Source of the DNA: Blastomonas sp.
GTDB taxonomy: Bacteria; Pseudomonadota; Alphaproteobacteria; Sphingomonadales; Sphingomonadaceae
Length of the DNA stretch: 64,000 nt
NCBI RefSeq assembly: GCF_030373265.1
Contig: NZ_JAUCZC010000009.1
Location: 62,001 to 126,000, forward strand
Reading direction: 5' to 3'
In this document: piece by piece, positions 53,674 to 62,973 of the stretch
Numbering within the stretch: position 1 is the first letter of the stretch
Layout of the letters: each line of letters begins with the position of its first letter
Position numbers and translations under genes: made by a program
The notes under the pieces: model-generated
The model's database searches: none
What the model was told of the DNA's origin: nothing
Seen by the model: the letters and a program-made list of their open reading frames with translations, nothing else

Positions 53674-54336
53674 GTGTCGAAAATTGTCAACGGCGCCAGC
53701 CTGAAGCCGCGGAGCGGCGCTCGGCCCAAGTCCATCGTTCTGCTGCTTCACGGCTACGGCTCGAGCGGCACGGACATGATCTCGCTCGCGCCGCAATGGC
53801 AGGACGCGCTTCCCGACACGTTGTTCCTTGCGCCGCACGCGCCGCAGCGCTGCGGGATGATGGGTGCGGGCTATCAGTGGTGGGGATTGTCAGGGTTTGC
53901 GCCCGCAGCGCTGGCGGCGGGTGCGGCATCGGCGGCGCCCGCCATCGATGCCTTTATCGACCGCAAGCTGACCGAATATGAATTGACCGAAGCGGACCTG
54001 GCGCTGGTCGGCTTCAGCCAGGGCACGATGATGGCGCTGCACGTCGCGCTGCGCCGACCGCGCGCGGTCGCCGCCGTGGTGGGCTATTCGGGGATGCTCA
54101 CCGGAACCGCCGGCCTAGCGCACGCCGACCTTGCAAAGCCCCCGGTGCTGCTGGTGCATGGGACGGCGGATCCCGTGGTGCCGATCGCAGCGCTGCATAT
54201 GGCCGAAAGCGAACTCAAACGGCTTGGAGTCGCGGTCACGACGCACATATCCCACGGGGTCGCGCATAGTGTCGACCCTGTCGGCTTGCGCCTGGGGCGG
54301 GACTTTGTGTCCGACGCCCTCGATCGCTCAGCCTGA
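53674..54336 (+). CDS. Phospholipase/carboxylesterase family alpha/beta hydrolase
   Basis: A 220-residue hydrolase like bacterial carboxylesterases of the acyl-protein-thioesterase type. LLLHGYGSSGTDMISLA is the oxyanion region. The nucleophile is in VGFSQGTMMA, Asp is in HGTADPVVP and His in HGVAHSVD. The start is uncertain: GTG at 53674 with GAGGG eight bases before it is chosen, GTG at 53671 is next to it, and an ATG at 53659 lacks a Shine-Dalgarno. It is followed after about 110 bases by an aminotransferase on the same strand. Confidence 0.88.
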   Translation: MSKIVNGASLKPRSGARPKSIVLLLHGYGSSGTDMISLAPQWQDALPDTLFLAPHAPQRCGMMGAGYQWWGLSGFAPAALAAGAASAAPAIDAFIDRKLTEYELTEADLALVGFSQGTMMALHVALRRPRAVAAVVGYSGMLTGTAGLAHADLAKPPVLLVHGTADPVVPIAALHMAESELKRLGVAVTTHISHGVAHSVDPVGLRLGRDFVSDALDRSA

Positions 54337-54448
54337 CCGGCAGCGGCCTGCGCCCAGCGGGCCCGCACGCCTGAGAGCAATCCAGCACGAGCGTTGCTGG
54401 CTAGCCGAACCGGACCGCATGCGATATGCGACATCGAACAAACGGAGC

Positions 54449-55606
54449 ATGTCCGCCGTGCCGGTCACGATCGATCCTTTCCACGCCATCACCATCAGCC
54501 GTCTGGCGCACCAGCTTGGGGCCGAGGGACGGTCGGTCATCCATATGGAGTTTGGCCAGCCCTCGACCGGGGCGCCGGCAGCGGCGATCAGTGCCGCGCA
54601 TCGAATTCTGGATTCCGATGGCATGGGCTATTGGGAGAGCCCCGCATTGAAGGCGCGCATCGCCGCGCATTATGGCGAAAGCTACGGTGTTGCGGTCGAC
54701 CCGGAACGGGTGATCCTGACCTGCGGCGCGTCGCCCGCGTTTGTCCTGGCGCTGTCGTGCCTGTTCTCCCCCGGGGCCAGGGTGGCGTTGGCACGCCCGG
54801 GCTATGTTGCCTATCGCAACACGCTCAAGGCGCTGCATCTCGAGCCGGTCGAACTGGCCTGTGGCGAGGCCGAGCGCTTCCAGATCACCGCCGATGCCAT
54901 CGAACGGCTCGACCCTGCCCCCGATGGGCTGATCATCGCCAGCCCCGCAAACCCCACCGGCACGATCATCCTGCCCGACGAGATGCGTGCGCTCGCAATG
55001 GTCTGCAAACGCCGCGGCATCGCGCTGGTTTCGGACGAAATCTATCACGGCCTGAGCTATACGCTGCCCGCCGACAGCATTCTGCAGCACGCGCCCGACG
55101 CGCTGGTGGTCAACAGTTTCTCGAAGTATTTCAGCATGGCCGGTTGGCGGCTCGGTTGGCTCATCGTGCCCGAAGCGCTGGTCGATGCCGCGCGCGCGCG
55201 GATGGGCAACCTGTTCCTGACCCCGCCCTCGCTCGCGCAGCACGCCGGGCTGATCGCGTTCGACTGCCGCGAGGAGCTGGAAGGGCATCTGGAAACCTAT
55301 GCGCGCAATCGCGCACTGCTGCTCGAGGCATTGCCGCAAATGGGGCTGAAGCGGATCGCGCCACCCGACGGCGCGTTCTATATCTACACCGATGTCGGAC
55401 ACCTGACCAACGACAGCCTCGCCTCCTGCGAAGCCCTGTTGCGCGAGACGGGTGTAGCGGTGGCGCCCGGGCTGGATTTCGACCCGGTCGATGGCAAGGG
55501 CTTCATCCGCATCAGCTTCGCCGTCTCCACTGCGTTGGTGAAGGAGGCGATCCGCCGCATGCAACCCTGGTTTGCGGAAAAGTCGCGGGTCACCACGCCA
55601 GCCTGA
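54449..55606 (+). CDS. Pyridoxal-phosphate-dependent aminotransferase (class I/II)
   Basis: A 385-residue fold-type-I aminotransferase. TCGASPAFVLALSCL, the ASPANPTGTI stretch, SDEIYHGLSY with Asp and Tyr for PLP, and the Schiff-base Lys226 in NSFSKYFSMAGWRLGW are present. The arginine that binds the substrate carboxylate is in FIRISFAVS. The amino-acid substrate cannot be set. An aspartate-type or alanine-type donor would be usual. The start has GGAG close upstream, and an in-frame ATG at 54419 is an alternative. Confidence 0.9.
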   Translation: MSAVPVTIDPFHAITISRLAHQLGAEGRSVIHMEFGQPSTGAPAAAISAAHRILDSDGMGYWESPALKARIAAHYGESYGVAVDPERVILTCGASPAFVLALSCLFSPGARVALARPGYVAYRNTLKALHLEPVELACGEAERFQITADAIERLDPAPDGLIIASPANPTGTIILPDEMRALAMVCKRRGIALVSDEIYHGLSYTLPADSILQHAPDALVVNSFSKYFSMAGWRLGWLIVPEALVDAARARMGNLFLTPPSLAQHAGLIAFDCREELEGHLETYARNRALLLEALPQMGLKRIAPPDGAFYIYTDVGHLTNDSLASCEALLRETGVAVAPGLDFDPVDGKGFIRISFAVSTALVKEAIRRMQPWFAEKSRVTTPA

Positions 55607-55665
55607 CCCGCATTGCGCGGCCAGCCCTCACACCACCGCCGCGGCTGCATTTCGCAACGCTGCGG

Positions 55666-56805
55666 TCAGCCCGCAAGCGGCAGCCGCACCTCGAATGTGC
55701 TGCCCTCGCCCGGTGCGCTGCTTTTGAGCGCGATCTGTCCGCCGTGCAGTTCCACAAGCTGCTTGACCAGCGCAAGGCCGATGCCCAGGCCATCCTGGTT
55801 CATCCGCCCGTCTGCCGCGACCTGCGCGAAAATGTCGAATATCCGGTCCTGCTGACCGGGAGGAATGCCGATCCCATTGTCCGAAATGGTGATCACGGCC
55901 CATTCCCCTTCGGCGGCCAGCGTCGCCTGGATATCTCCGCCATCGGCGGTGTAGCGCGCCGCATTGCTGATCAGATTGCCAATGATCTGGGTAACCCTGG
56001 CATGGTCGGCCACCAGCCGCATCGGCGCATCGGGCTGTTCGATGTGAAGCGCGTGGCCCGCGAAGTCGATCGCCGGCTGCACCGTCTCCACCGCAAAGCC
56101 GAGCACGTCCTGCAGCACCAGCTCTTCGCGCTTGAGCGCAATCTTGCCCTGCTCGATCCGCGATATATCGAGCAGATCCTCGACCAGCCGCGTCATGTGG
56201 CTGAGGCTGCGGTTCATTGCGCTGCGGATTTCAGGGACCGCGTCGGTGCCCGCACGGCGTTCGAGCAGGCGCAGACCCGCGATCAGCGCCATGATCGGGT
56301 TGCGCAGCTCATGGGCCAGCACCGCAAGGAACCGGTTTTTCTGCGCGTCGGCGGCCTTGAGCGACACGCCCAGCGCAGCAAGTTCGTCGCGTTGCGCGGC
56401 GATCTGCACCCGCTGATCGTACAGATCGAAAAACACGTTGGCTTTGGATCTGAGGATATGGGCTTCGATGGGCTTCTGGATGAAATCCACCGCGCCGGCC
56501 TCGTAGCCGCGAAAGCGCCGTGCGGTATCGCCTGTCCCGGCGGTGACGAAAATGATCGGGATGCGCCGTGAGCGTTCGCTGCTGCGCATGAACTCGGCGA
56601 GTTCGAAGCCATCCATCCCCGGCATCTGCACATCGAGCAGCGCAAGCGCGTAATCGTGCACCAGCATCAGCTCCAGCGCATCCTCGCCGCTGCGCGCGGT
56701 ATGACACACCAGACCGTCCCGCTTCAGCAGCGCCTCGAGCGCGATCAGATTTTCCTCCAGGTCATCGACCAGCAGAAACTTGATGGGTCCGTCCGTGACT
56801 GTCAT
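55666..56805 (-). CDS. Response-regulator/histidine-kinase fusion (REC-HisKA-HATPase)
   Basis: A 379-residue soluble protein with receiver first: Asp58 in LLDVQMPGMDGFE, acidic DD at 14-15, Lys at 111. A coiled-coil link follows, then HisKA with His165 in LAHELRNPIM, and an ATP-binding domain with NLISNAARYTADGG, ISDNGIGIPPG and DGLGIGLALVKQLVELHGG. It could take a phosphoryl group from the large hybrid kinase upstream in the operon and relay it, or serve as a regulated kinase. Its start overlaps the cheB stop (ATGA). Last gene of the four-gene unit. Confidence 0.92.
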   Translation of the reverse strand: MTVTDGPIKFLLVDDLEENLIALEALLKRDGLVCHTARSGEDALELMLVHDYALALLDVQMPGMDGFELAEFMRSSERSRRIPIIFVTAGTGDTARRFRGYEAGAVDFIQKPIEAHILRSKANVFFDLYDQRVQIAAQRDELAALGVSLKAADAQKNRFLAVLAHELRNPIMALIAGLRLLERRAGTDAVPEIRSAMNRSLSHMTRLVEDLLDISRIEQGKIALKREELVLQDVLGFAVETVQPAIDFAGHALHIEQPDAPMRLVADHARVTQIIGNLISNAARYTADGGDIQATLAAEGEWAVITISDNGIGIPPGQQDRIFDIFAQVAADGRMNQDGLGIGLALVKQLVELHGGQIALKSSAPGEGSTFEVRLPLAG

Positions 56806-57368
56806 GACGCTGCCAGTTCCTGTAAATGGGTGGTGATCTGGTCGTAGCTCATCGGGATCGCCGAGGGACACGCCGCCAGCGCCGCTGAAGGCATTGTCGC
56901 GACTTCGGCGGTGGCAGGGTCCTCGACGATCGCCATGCCGCCGGCAGCCGCCACGGCTTTCAGCCCCTGCGCTCCGTCATGGTTCGCACCGGTGAGCACG
57001 ATGGCGCTCAACCCCGGTCCGAAGGCGTCGGCTGCCGTCTCGAACAGCACGTCGATCGCGGGCCTGGAATGGTTGACCGGCTCCTCCGAAGACAGCGCCA
57101 CGGCCCCGTCGGTCTCGACCATCAGGTGATAGTTGGCCGGTGCGAAATAGATCGTCCCGCCGCGCAGGCTTTCCTTGTCCTCGGCCTCCTTGACACCGAG
57201 CCTGCATTTGGCTGCGAACAGCTCGACCAGCGCATTGTCCCGGCGCGGCGGGACATGCACCACCACCAGAACCGGCAGGGGAAAGCCCTCGGGCAGCGCG
57301 GGCAGAATCTGCGACAGCGCCTGCACCCCGCCAGCCGATGCGCCGATGACGACCGCCCTGCCCGTCAT
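56802..57368 (-). CDS. CheB-type methylesterase domain protein
   Basis: A 188-residue CheB catalytic domain alone. Ser11 is in VVIGASAGGVQAL, His is in VVVHVPPRRDN, and the Asp is in LTGANHDGAQG. The usual N-terminal receiver is absent. It would demethylate or deamidate methyl-accepting proteins, but none is encoded nearby. It overlaps cheR upstream and the REC-kinase downstream, four bases each, so all three are co-translated. The start MTGRAVVIG is set by this overlap and by family comparison. Confidence 0.93.
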   Translation of the reverse strand: MTGRAVVIGASAGGVQALSQILPALPEGFPLPVLVVVHVPPRRDNALVELFAAKCRLGVKEAEDKESLRGGTIYFAPANYHLMVETDGAVALSSEEPVNHSRPAIDVLFETAADAFGPGLSAIVLTGANHDGAQGLKAVAAAGGMAIVEDPATAEVATMPSAALAACPSAIPMSYDQITTHLQELAAS

Positions 57369-58204
57369 GGCAGCGTCCTCTGATAGATTTTCTCGCCCCC
57401 GACGAACTCGGAGAACGCGCTCGCATGTTCGGAAAAGCGCAGGCTTTCCTTCGAGCCGAGCCCCAAGAATCCCCGGCGGGCAAGCGAATCGCGGAACAGC
57501 CCGACCGCGCGGTTCTGCAGCTCGCGGTTGAAATAGATCAGCACATTGCGGCACGAGATCAGGTGCATCTCGCCAAACACCGCATCGGTGACGAGGCTGT
57601 GATCGGAAAATACGACCTGGCTGCGCAACGACTTGTCGAACACCGCGCGGCCATACGCGGCGGTGTAATAATCGGACAGCGACGAATGCCCGCCGGACTT
57701 CTGGTGGTTTGCCGTGAACAGCCTGATCTGCTCAAGCGGGTAGACCCCGGCTTCGGCCGCCTTCAGCGCGCTGGGATTGATGTCGGTCGCATAGAACATG
57801 GTCTTGTGCGCAAGGCCCTCCTCGCGGAACAGGATCGACAGCGAATAGAGCTCCTCGCCGTTGCTGCACCCTGCGACCCATACCTTGAGCGAAGCATAGG
57901 TCCGCAGGTGCGGAATGACCTTTTCGCGCAGCGCCCGGAAATAGGACGGATCGCGGAACATCTCGCTGACCTGCACGGTGAGATAGTTCAGCAGACGCGG
58001 CAGCATCGTCCTGTCGCGCAAAACGTCCGACTGCATCGCCGAGATGCTGTCATACCCCAACTGGCTGCGCGCGTGAAGCAGCCGTCGCTTGATCGATGCG
58101 CGCGCATAGTGCCGGAAGTCGTAATGAAAATGCTGGTAGACAGCCTCGAGCAGCAGCTCGATCTCGATGTCCTCAATGGTGTCGGGCACTATCTTGGCAT
58201 CCAT
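57365..58204 (-). CDS. CheR-type protein-glutamate O-methyltransferase
   Basis: A 279-residue CheR. The N-terminal helical part includes YDFRHYARASIKRRL, and the methyltransferase part has KVWVAGCSNGEELYSLSILF (S-adenosylmethionine loop), FYATDINPSAL and ISCRNVLIYFN. It starts at MDAKIVPD, 16 bases inside the 3' end of the hybrid kinase gene, and overlaps cheB by four bases at its end. Target proteins are not in the window. It may act on the hybrid kinase or a distant chemoreceptor. Confidence 0.94.
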   Translation of the reverse strand: MDAKIVPDTIEDIEIELLLEAVYQHFHYDFRHYARASIKRRLLHARSQLGYDSISAMQSDVLRDRTMLPRLLNYLTVQVSEMFRDPSYFRALREKVIPHLRTYASLKVWVAGCSNGEELYSLSILFREEGLAHKTMFYATDINPSALKAAEAGVYPLEQIRLFTANHQKSGGHSSLSDYYTAAYGRAVFDKSLRSQVVFSDHSLVTDAVFGEMHLISCRNVLIYFNRELQNRAVGLFRDSLARRGFLGLGSKESLRFSEHASAFSEFVGGEKIYQRTLP

Positions 58205-61200
58205 ACCCGCACCAGCGAAAGCAGTTTGTCGACATCGATGGGCTTGGCCATATAGTCGTTCGCGCCCGCATCCAGGCAGTTCTGCTGATCGTCGGGCATC
58301 GCCTTGGCGGTCAGCATGATGATCGGAAGCTTGCCCCATCTGGGCTCGCCGCGGATCGTGCGCGCTGCGGTCAGCCCATCCATCACCGGCATCATCACGT
58401 CCATCAGCACCAGGTCGATCTTTCCGTCGGCGTTCTTGTCTGCCGCCTGCAGTGCATCGATCGCCTCCTGGCCGTTGCGCGCGATCTGGGTGACCACCCC
58501 GCGCGGCTCGAGCACGCTGGTCAGCGAATAGACGTTGCGCACATCGTCCTCGACGATGAGGATGCGGCGCCCCTCGAGCGCAGCGTCGCGATGGCGCGCC
58601 TTTTCGATCATCTTGCGGTGCTCGGGCGGAAGTTCCGCGACCACCTGGTGCAGGAACAGCGACACCTCGTCGAGCAACCGCTCGGGCGACTTTGCCCCCT
58701 TGATGATGATCGAGCTCGAATAGCGCCGCAGCCGCTGCTCTTCGTCCGCCGTCAGTTCGCGCCCGGTATAGACGATCACCGGCGGGAAGGTGTGCACGCC
58801 ATCCGCGCTCAGCCCCTCGAGCAGCGCAAAGCCCGAGGCATCGGGCAGCGACAGATCGAGCACCATGCAGTCGTAGACTTCGCTGCGCAGCCGTTCGAGG
58901 CATTCCGCCGCGGTGCCGACACCCACCGTCTCGACATCCTGCGACTTGAGCAACTGCCCCACCGCATCGCGCTGCACGTCGTCGTCCTCGACGATCAGCA
59001 CGCGACGCACCCGCGAGGCGAGCTTGGCTTGCAGGCCGGCCAGCACGTCGGCCAGCTGATCGCGCCGGGCCGGTTTGCCCAGAAACCCGATCGCCCCCAG
59101 CGCCAGCGCGATCTGGCTCTGGTCGGCGCCCGAAACGACATGGATGGGAATGTGGCGCGTGTCGTCATTGTGCTTGAGCTGATCGAGCACGGTGAGGCCC
59201 GACTGATCGGGCAGCCCGATATCGAGGACGATGGCGTTGGGCCGGTAGTCGCGGGCGATCTCGATCGCCTCCTCGGCGGTGCCCGCGATGATGCACTGAA
59301 ACCCCATCTCGTGCGAGAGATCGCACATGATCGATGCGAACGTCGGGTCGTCCTCGATCACCAGCAGAAGCTGCTTGCCCTCGGTCAGGGCGTTGCGATC
59401 GTCATCGGCGAGCCGCACGACCGAAGCTGCGGCAGGCTTGGGCTTGGCCTTGGCCGTGGGAACCGCTGCCGCAACGGTGGCGGGCGCAGCATGCTGGCGC
59501 GCCGGGACCAAGGCGGGGTCATAGGCGACCGGAATCGTCAAGGTAAAGCAACTGCCCTCGCCGACCTTGCTGTCGAGCCGGATCGTGCCGCCGAGCAGCC
59601 GGGTGAGTTCGCGCGAGATGGAGAGGCCCAGCCCGGTGCCGCCGTATCTCCGGCTGATCGTGCCATCGGCCTGCTGGAACGCTTCGAAAATGCTGTCCTG
59701 CTGGTCCCGGGCGATGCCGATGCCGGTGTCCGATACCGCGATCGCCAGCATGTCGTTGGCGGCGGGTGACAGGGTCAACCGCACGCTGCCGCGCTCGGTG
59801 AACTTGAGCGCGTTCGACATCAGGTTCTTGATCACCTGTTCCACACGCATGCGGTCGGTCTCGATGGTGGCCGGGCAATCGTCGGTCAGTTGGATGTCGA
59901 GGGTCAGGCCGCGCTCATCGGCGATCGGCTGGAACACCTTCTGCATGTCGACGGCCAGCCGCTCGGTGGCTACAGGCGCGGGCTGGATCTCGATGTGCCC
60001 CGCCTCGATCTTCGACAGATCGAGGATATCGTTGATCAGCACCAGCAGATCGTTGCCGGCCGAATGGATGGTCGTGGCGAACTTGACCTGCTCGGGCGAC
60101 AGCCTGTCATCGGGATTGTCGGCCAGCAACTTCGACAGGATCAGCAGCGAATTGAGCGGCGTCCGCAGCTCGTGGCTCATATTGGCGAGGAAGTCGGACT
60201 TGTACTGGCTCGCCTGCTCAAGCTCGCGCGCCTTGAGCTGAAGCGCCGACGAAGCGCGTTCCAGCTCATCGCGCTGGGCCTCGAGCGTCTGTGCCTGCTC
60301 CTCGAGCTGGCTGTTGGTCTGCTCGAGCTCGACCTGCTGGAGTTCCAGCCGTGACTGGGTTTCCCGCAAGGCTGCGCTCTGCTCTTCGAGTTCCTCGTTG
60401 GAAACGCGAAGTTCCTCGCTTTGCGCCTGCAGTTCGCCCGCCTGACGCTGGGTTTCCTCCAGCGCTTCCTGAAGCCGGGCGCGAAAGCGCGCAGATCGCA
60501 ACGCGATGCCGATCGCACCCTTTGACTGGTCGAGAAGTTCGAGCACCAGATCATCGACGGGTTCGAAAAAGCCAAGCTCGATGATCCCGTTCACGACGTC
60601 ATCCGCCTTGGTCGGCGCGATCACCAGATGGCGCGGCGTGTCGCGCCCGAGCGCAGAGCCGATCGTCAGATAGCCTGGCGGGACGTCGTTCAGCACGACG
60701 ACCTGGCCATCCGCGGCGGTCTTGCCCATCAATCCCTCGTTGAGACCGAAGTTTTGCGGAACCTCGGCGCCATCGGGAACACCGATCATCCCGGCGCGGC
60801 GAAAGCGACCATCCTCGCCCTTGAACAGAGCGCCCGCACTGCTGCCGGTCCTGCTGGCGAGGAACGCAAGGATGGCTGCGGCCAGATCGCCAATCGACTT
60901 GTCGCCCATCATCGCGGTCGACAGTTCCACCTGCGCCTTTTGCAGCCATTGCTGCCGCTCGCGATCGCGCACGTTGCGCGCCAGCAGGAAGAACATCGCA
61001 ATCGTCAGCGCGATGCCGCTCAAGCTTGTCCCGATAGCGCTGATGACCGCGGTCGAGGAAGCACCCGCCATCTCCTCGACATGGAACTCGCGCAGCCGAA
61101 GCTCCTCGCGCACCATGTCGGCAATCTGCGCCCTGATCGCGTCCATCGCGGCTTTTCCGCGATCCGATCCGACCGCGTCGATCGCCGCCTGCAACCCGCG

Positions 61201-61668
61201 CTCGCGGCGCAGATCCACCGTGGCGGCCATTTCGCGCAATTTCTGTTCGACACGGGCGCTGAGCCGGTCGAGATTTTCGCTCTGCACCGCGCTGTCGCGG
61301 GTGATCGTGTCCAGGACACCGAGTTTCTCGCGGGCGGTCGCAATGCCATCGACATAAGGCGCCAGATAGTTTTGCCGCCCCGTCAGCAGATAGCCGCGCT
61401 GGCCGGTTTCGGCATCCAGCGTTGCAGCAAGAAGATCGTCCAGCGTCGTCAGGACGGTGTGCGTCCGGCGGATTTCGGCGTCGCTTGCGCGAATGTTGGC
61501 GATGTTGAGATACGCCACCCCCGCGCTGATCACGAAGAACGCGATGCCGACGAACAGTCCGATGGCTGACCACCGACGCGCCAGCGCGCTCGCCCGGGTC
61601 GCATATTGGGTTTTCTTCACTTCAGCTGTTCTTTCTGCAACGGTCCAGAGCCAGTAACCGGGTTGCAT
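58189..61668 (-). CDS. Hybrid sensor histidine kinase: CHASE3-like, GAF, HisKA, HATPase, three REC domains
   Basis: An 1159-residue membrane kinase. Two membrane segments (about 36-56 and 212-231) enclose a periplasmic helical sensor resembling CHASE3 (LDAETGQRGYLLTG at about 84-97). A GAF-like domain (245-395), a Gln/Glu-rich coiled coil (397-490), HisKA with His499 in NMSHELRTPLNS and an ATP domain (NLMSNALKFTERG, GTGLGLSISRELTRLLGG) follow. Three receivers come at the C-terminus, with Asp in IVLDIGLPD, MVLDLSLPD and LMDVMMP. It is first in the operon with cheR, cheB and the REC-kinase. The start at MQPGYW has AAGG just upstream. Confidence 0.93.
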   Translation of the reverse strand: MQPGYWLWTVAERTAEVKKTQYATRASALARRWSAIGLFVGIAFFVISAGVAYLNIANIRASDAEIRRTHTVLTTLDDLLAATLDAETGQRGYLLTGRQNYLAPYVDGIATAREKLGVLDTITRDSAVQSENLDRLSARVEQKLREMAATVDLRRERGLQAAIDAVGSDRGKAAMDAIRAQIADMVREELRLREFHVEEMAGASSTAVISAIGTSLSGIALTIAMFFLLARNVRDRERQQWLQKAQVELSTAMMGDKSIGDLAAAILAFLASRTGSSAGALFKGEDGRFRRAGMIGVPDGAEVPQNFGLNEGLMGKTAADGQVVVLNDVPPGYLTIGSALGRDTPRHLVIAPTKADDVVNGIIELGFFEPVDDLVLELLDQSKGAIGIALRSARFRARLQEALEETQRQAGELQAQSEELRVSNEELEEQSAALRETQSRLELQQVELEQTNSQLEEQAQTLEAQRDELERASSALQLKARELEQASQYKSDFLANMSHELRTPLNSLLILSKLLADNPDDRLSPEQVKFATTIHSAGNDLLVLINDILDLSKIEAGHIEIQPAPVATERLAVDMQKVFQPIADERGLTLDIQLTDDCPATIETDRMRVEQVIKNLMSNALKFTERGSVRLTLSPAANDMLAIAVSDTGIGIARDQQDSIFEAFQQADGTISRRYGGTGLGLSISRELTRLLGGTIRLDSKVGEGSCFTLTIPVAYDPALVPARQHAAPATVAAAVPTAKAKPKPAAASVVRLADDDRNALTEGKQLLLVIEDDPTFASIMCDLSHEMGFQCIIAGTAEEAIEIARDYRPNAIVLDIGLPDQSGLTVLDQLKHNDDTRHIPIHVVSGADQSQIALALGAIGFLGKPARRDQLADVLAGLQAKLASRVRRVLIVEDDDVQRDAVGQLLKSQDVETVGVGTAAECLERLRSEVYDCMVLDLSLPDASGFALLEGLSADGVHTFPPVIVYTGRELTADEEQRLRRYSSSIIIKGAKSPERLLDEVSLFLHQVVAELPPEHRKMIEKARHRDAALEGRRILIVEDDVRNVYSLTSVLEPRGVVTQIARNGQEAIDALQAADKNADGKIDLVLMDVMMPVMDGLTAARTIRGEPRWGKLPIIMLTAKAMPDDQQNCLDAGANDYMAKPIDVDKLLSLVRVWMPR

Positions 61669-62233
61669 GGCCTTGTTCAAGCACGCAGGCGCGCACAAGG
61701 CGAAATGATATCAGGATGCTGGCGATCCGACCGGACGAACTGGACGCAGGCCCCCGGTCGCAACGTGTCGCCAGCCGCGGCATCGATCGCGGCAGCCAGG
61801 TTGGTGCCGCACACCATCACGCCGCCAGTTCGCTGCGCACTATAGTTGGCGCAAGACCGGACCCTTGGGCATATAGTACCTAACCCCCTATCTTTGCTGC
61901 ATAATCCTTGTGTTGGGCGTACCTTGTCAGATTTAATAAGTATTAACTATACAATAGATTCGACAGATGCAGCGACATAACCTACGGGCGTGATTCTGTC
62001 ACACTAAAGACAGTACGCATCAGGTGCTGACAGCCCGATGCGACCTCCCGACATTGCCAGCCCTATAGTTCCGTTGCCGACTGGTCATGCTGCCCGGCAG
62101 CAACGGGCTCGGGCGTCTGGAACACATCCGTCAACCAACTGTGGCCAGCCCCAGCTTCCATTCAGTTCGAACCCGCGCGCTTGCGGGACACTGCCCTGTG
62201 ATGCTGGTTGGGACAGCAAGTTGGAGCTGACCT
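61669..62233. other. 565-base intergenic region between hybrid kinase and CAP-domain genes
   Basis: No convincing gene. The middle (about 61890-61970) is much more AT-rich than the surroundings and probably holds divergent promoters. An interrupted inverted repeat CGCATCAGG / CCCGATGCG lies at 62016-62042 and could be a regulatory site. Confidence 0.55.
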
Positions 62234-62839
62234 ATGCCATTGCACCCTATCTCGTCTTCCGCACAACGCCCGCTCAAGTCGCCCACCGCGCGCGACACCG
62301 GGCGGTTCACCCTGCGGCGGTCCGCCTGCCTGCTGGCGGCAGTGGCGGCAATGGGGCTGGCTGGCCCCGGCCAGGCCCGGGGTGAACTTCGCTCGGTCGA
62401 ATTGAAGACCGACATGCTCGCGGCGCACAATGCCGCTCGGAAGCAGGTCGGGCTCGGGCCGATGGTGTGGAGCCCGATCCTCGCCGCCGACGCCAAGAAA
62501 TACGCCAGCCAGATGTCGCGTTCACGGCAGTTCGCGCACAGCAACCCGGTTCGCGGTGCAAAGCCGCAGGGCGAAAATCTGTGGATGGGAACGCACGATG
62601 CCTACAGCTTTGCCGAGATGGCAGGATCGTGGGTCGACGAGCGCCAGCTTTATGACGGCGGGTCGATCAGCCAGGCTATGTCCAACGGCACCTTTGGCGC
62701 CATCGGCCATTACACGCAGATCATCTGGCGCGGGACAAGCAAGGTCGGCTGCGCGGTCGTCTCCAACCCGGACGAGGACTATCTGGTGTGTCGGTATCTT
62801 CCTGCCGGCAACGTCATGGGCGCCAGCCCGCTCGATTGA
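62234..62839 (+). CDS. Secreted CAP-domain (SCP/PR1-like) protein
   Basis: A 201-residue protein with an N-terminal region ending in a hydrophobic segment (SACLLAAVAAMGLAGPGQARG), probably a late signal peptide. The CAP domain includes MLAAHNAARKQVGLGPMVWSPILAADAKKYAS, the metal/active-site histidines in FAHSN and GHYTQIIWRGTSKVGCAV, and ENLWMG. Two cysteines near the end (GCAVV, VCRYLP) may pair. The role in bacteria is unclear; lipid binding or surface functions are proposed. GGAG seven bases before the ATG supports the start. Confidence 0.9.
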   Translation: MPLHPISSSAQRPLKSPTARDTGRFTLRRSACLLAAVAAMGLAGPGQARGELRSVELKTDMLAAHNAARKQVGLGPMVWSPILAADAKKYASQMSRSRQFAHSNPVRGAKPQGENLWMGTHDAYSFAEMAGSWVDERQLYDGGSISQAMSNGTFGAIGHYTQIIWRGTSKVGCAVVSNPDEDYLVCRYLPAGNVMGASPLD

Positions 62840-62973
62840 GCGCAAGCCCCAAGCGGCACCCCGCGCCCCTCGAAAGACGGCCTGATTGCTCGGACTGCCG
62901 CGCTGGCACGATTCTGCACTTGCCCGCTTTGTAATCAGGCTCTTATGGTCGCCGCCTAACCACGGGGACCATC

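Noticed and set aside
58205-58903. N-terminal extension of CheR on the minus strand
   Set aside because: The extra 230 residues are the wrong phase of the hybrid-kinase receiver region. CheR homology begins at MDAKIVPD.
58096-59769. A 557-residue plus-strand frame
   Set aside because: Antisense to the hybrid kinase, with no domain or ribosome site.
62038-62385. A 115-residue frame overlapping the CAP-domain gene
   Set aside because: It lies in another phase to the CAP gene, with no Shine-Dalgarno or family match.
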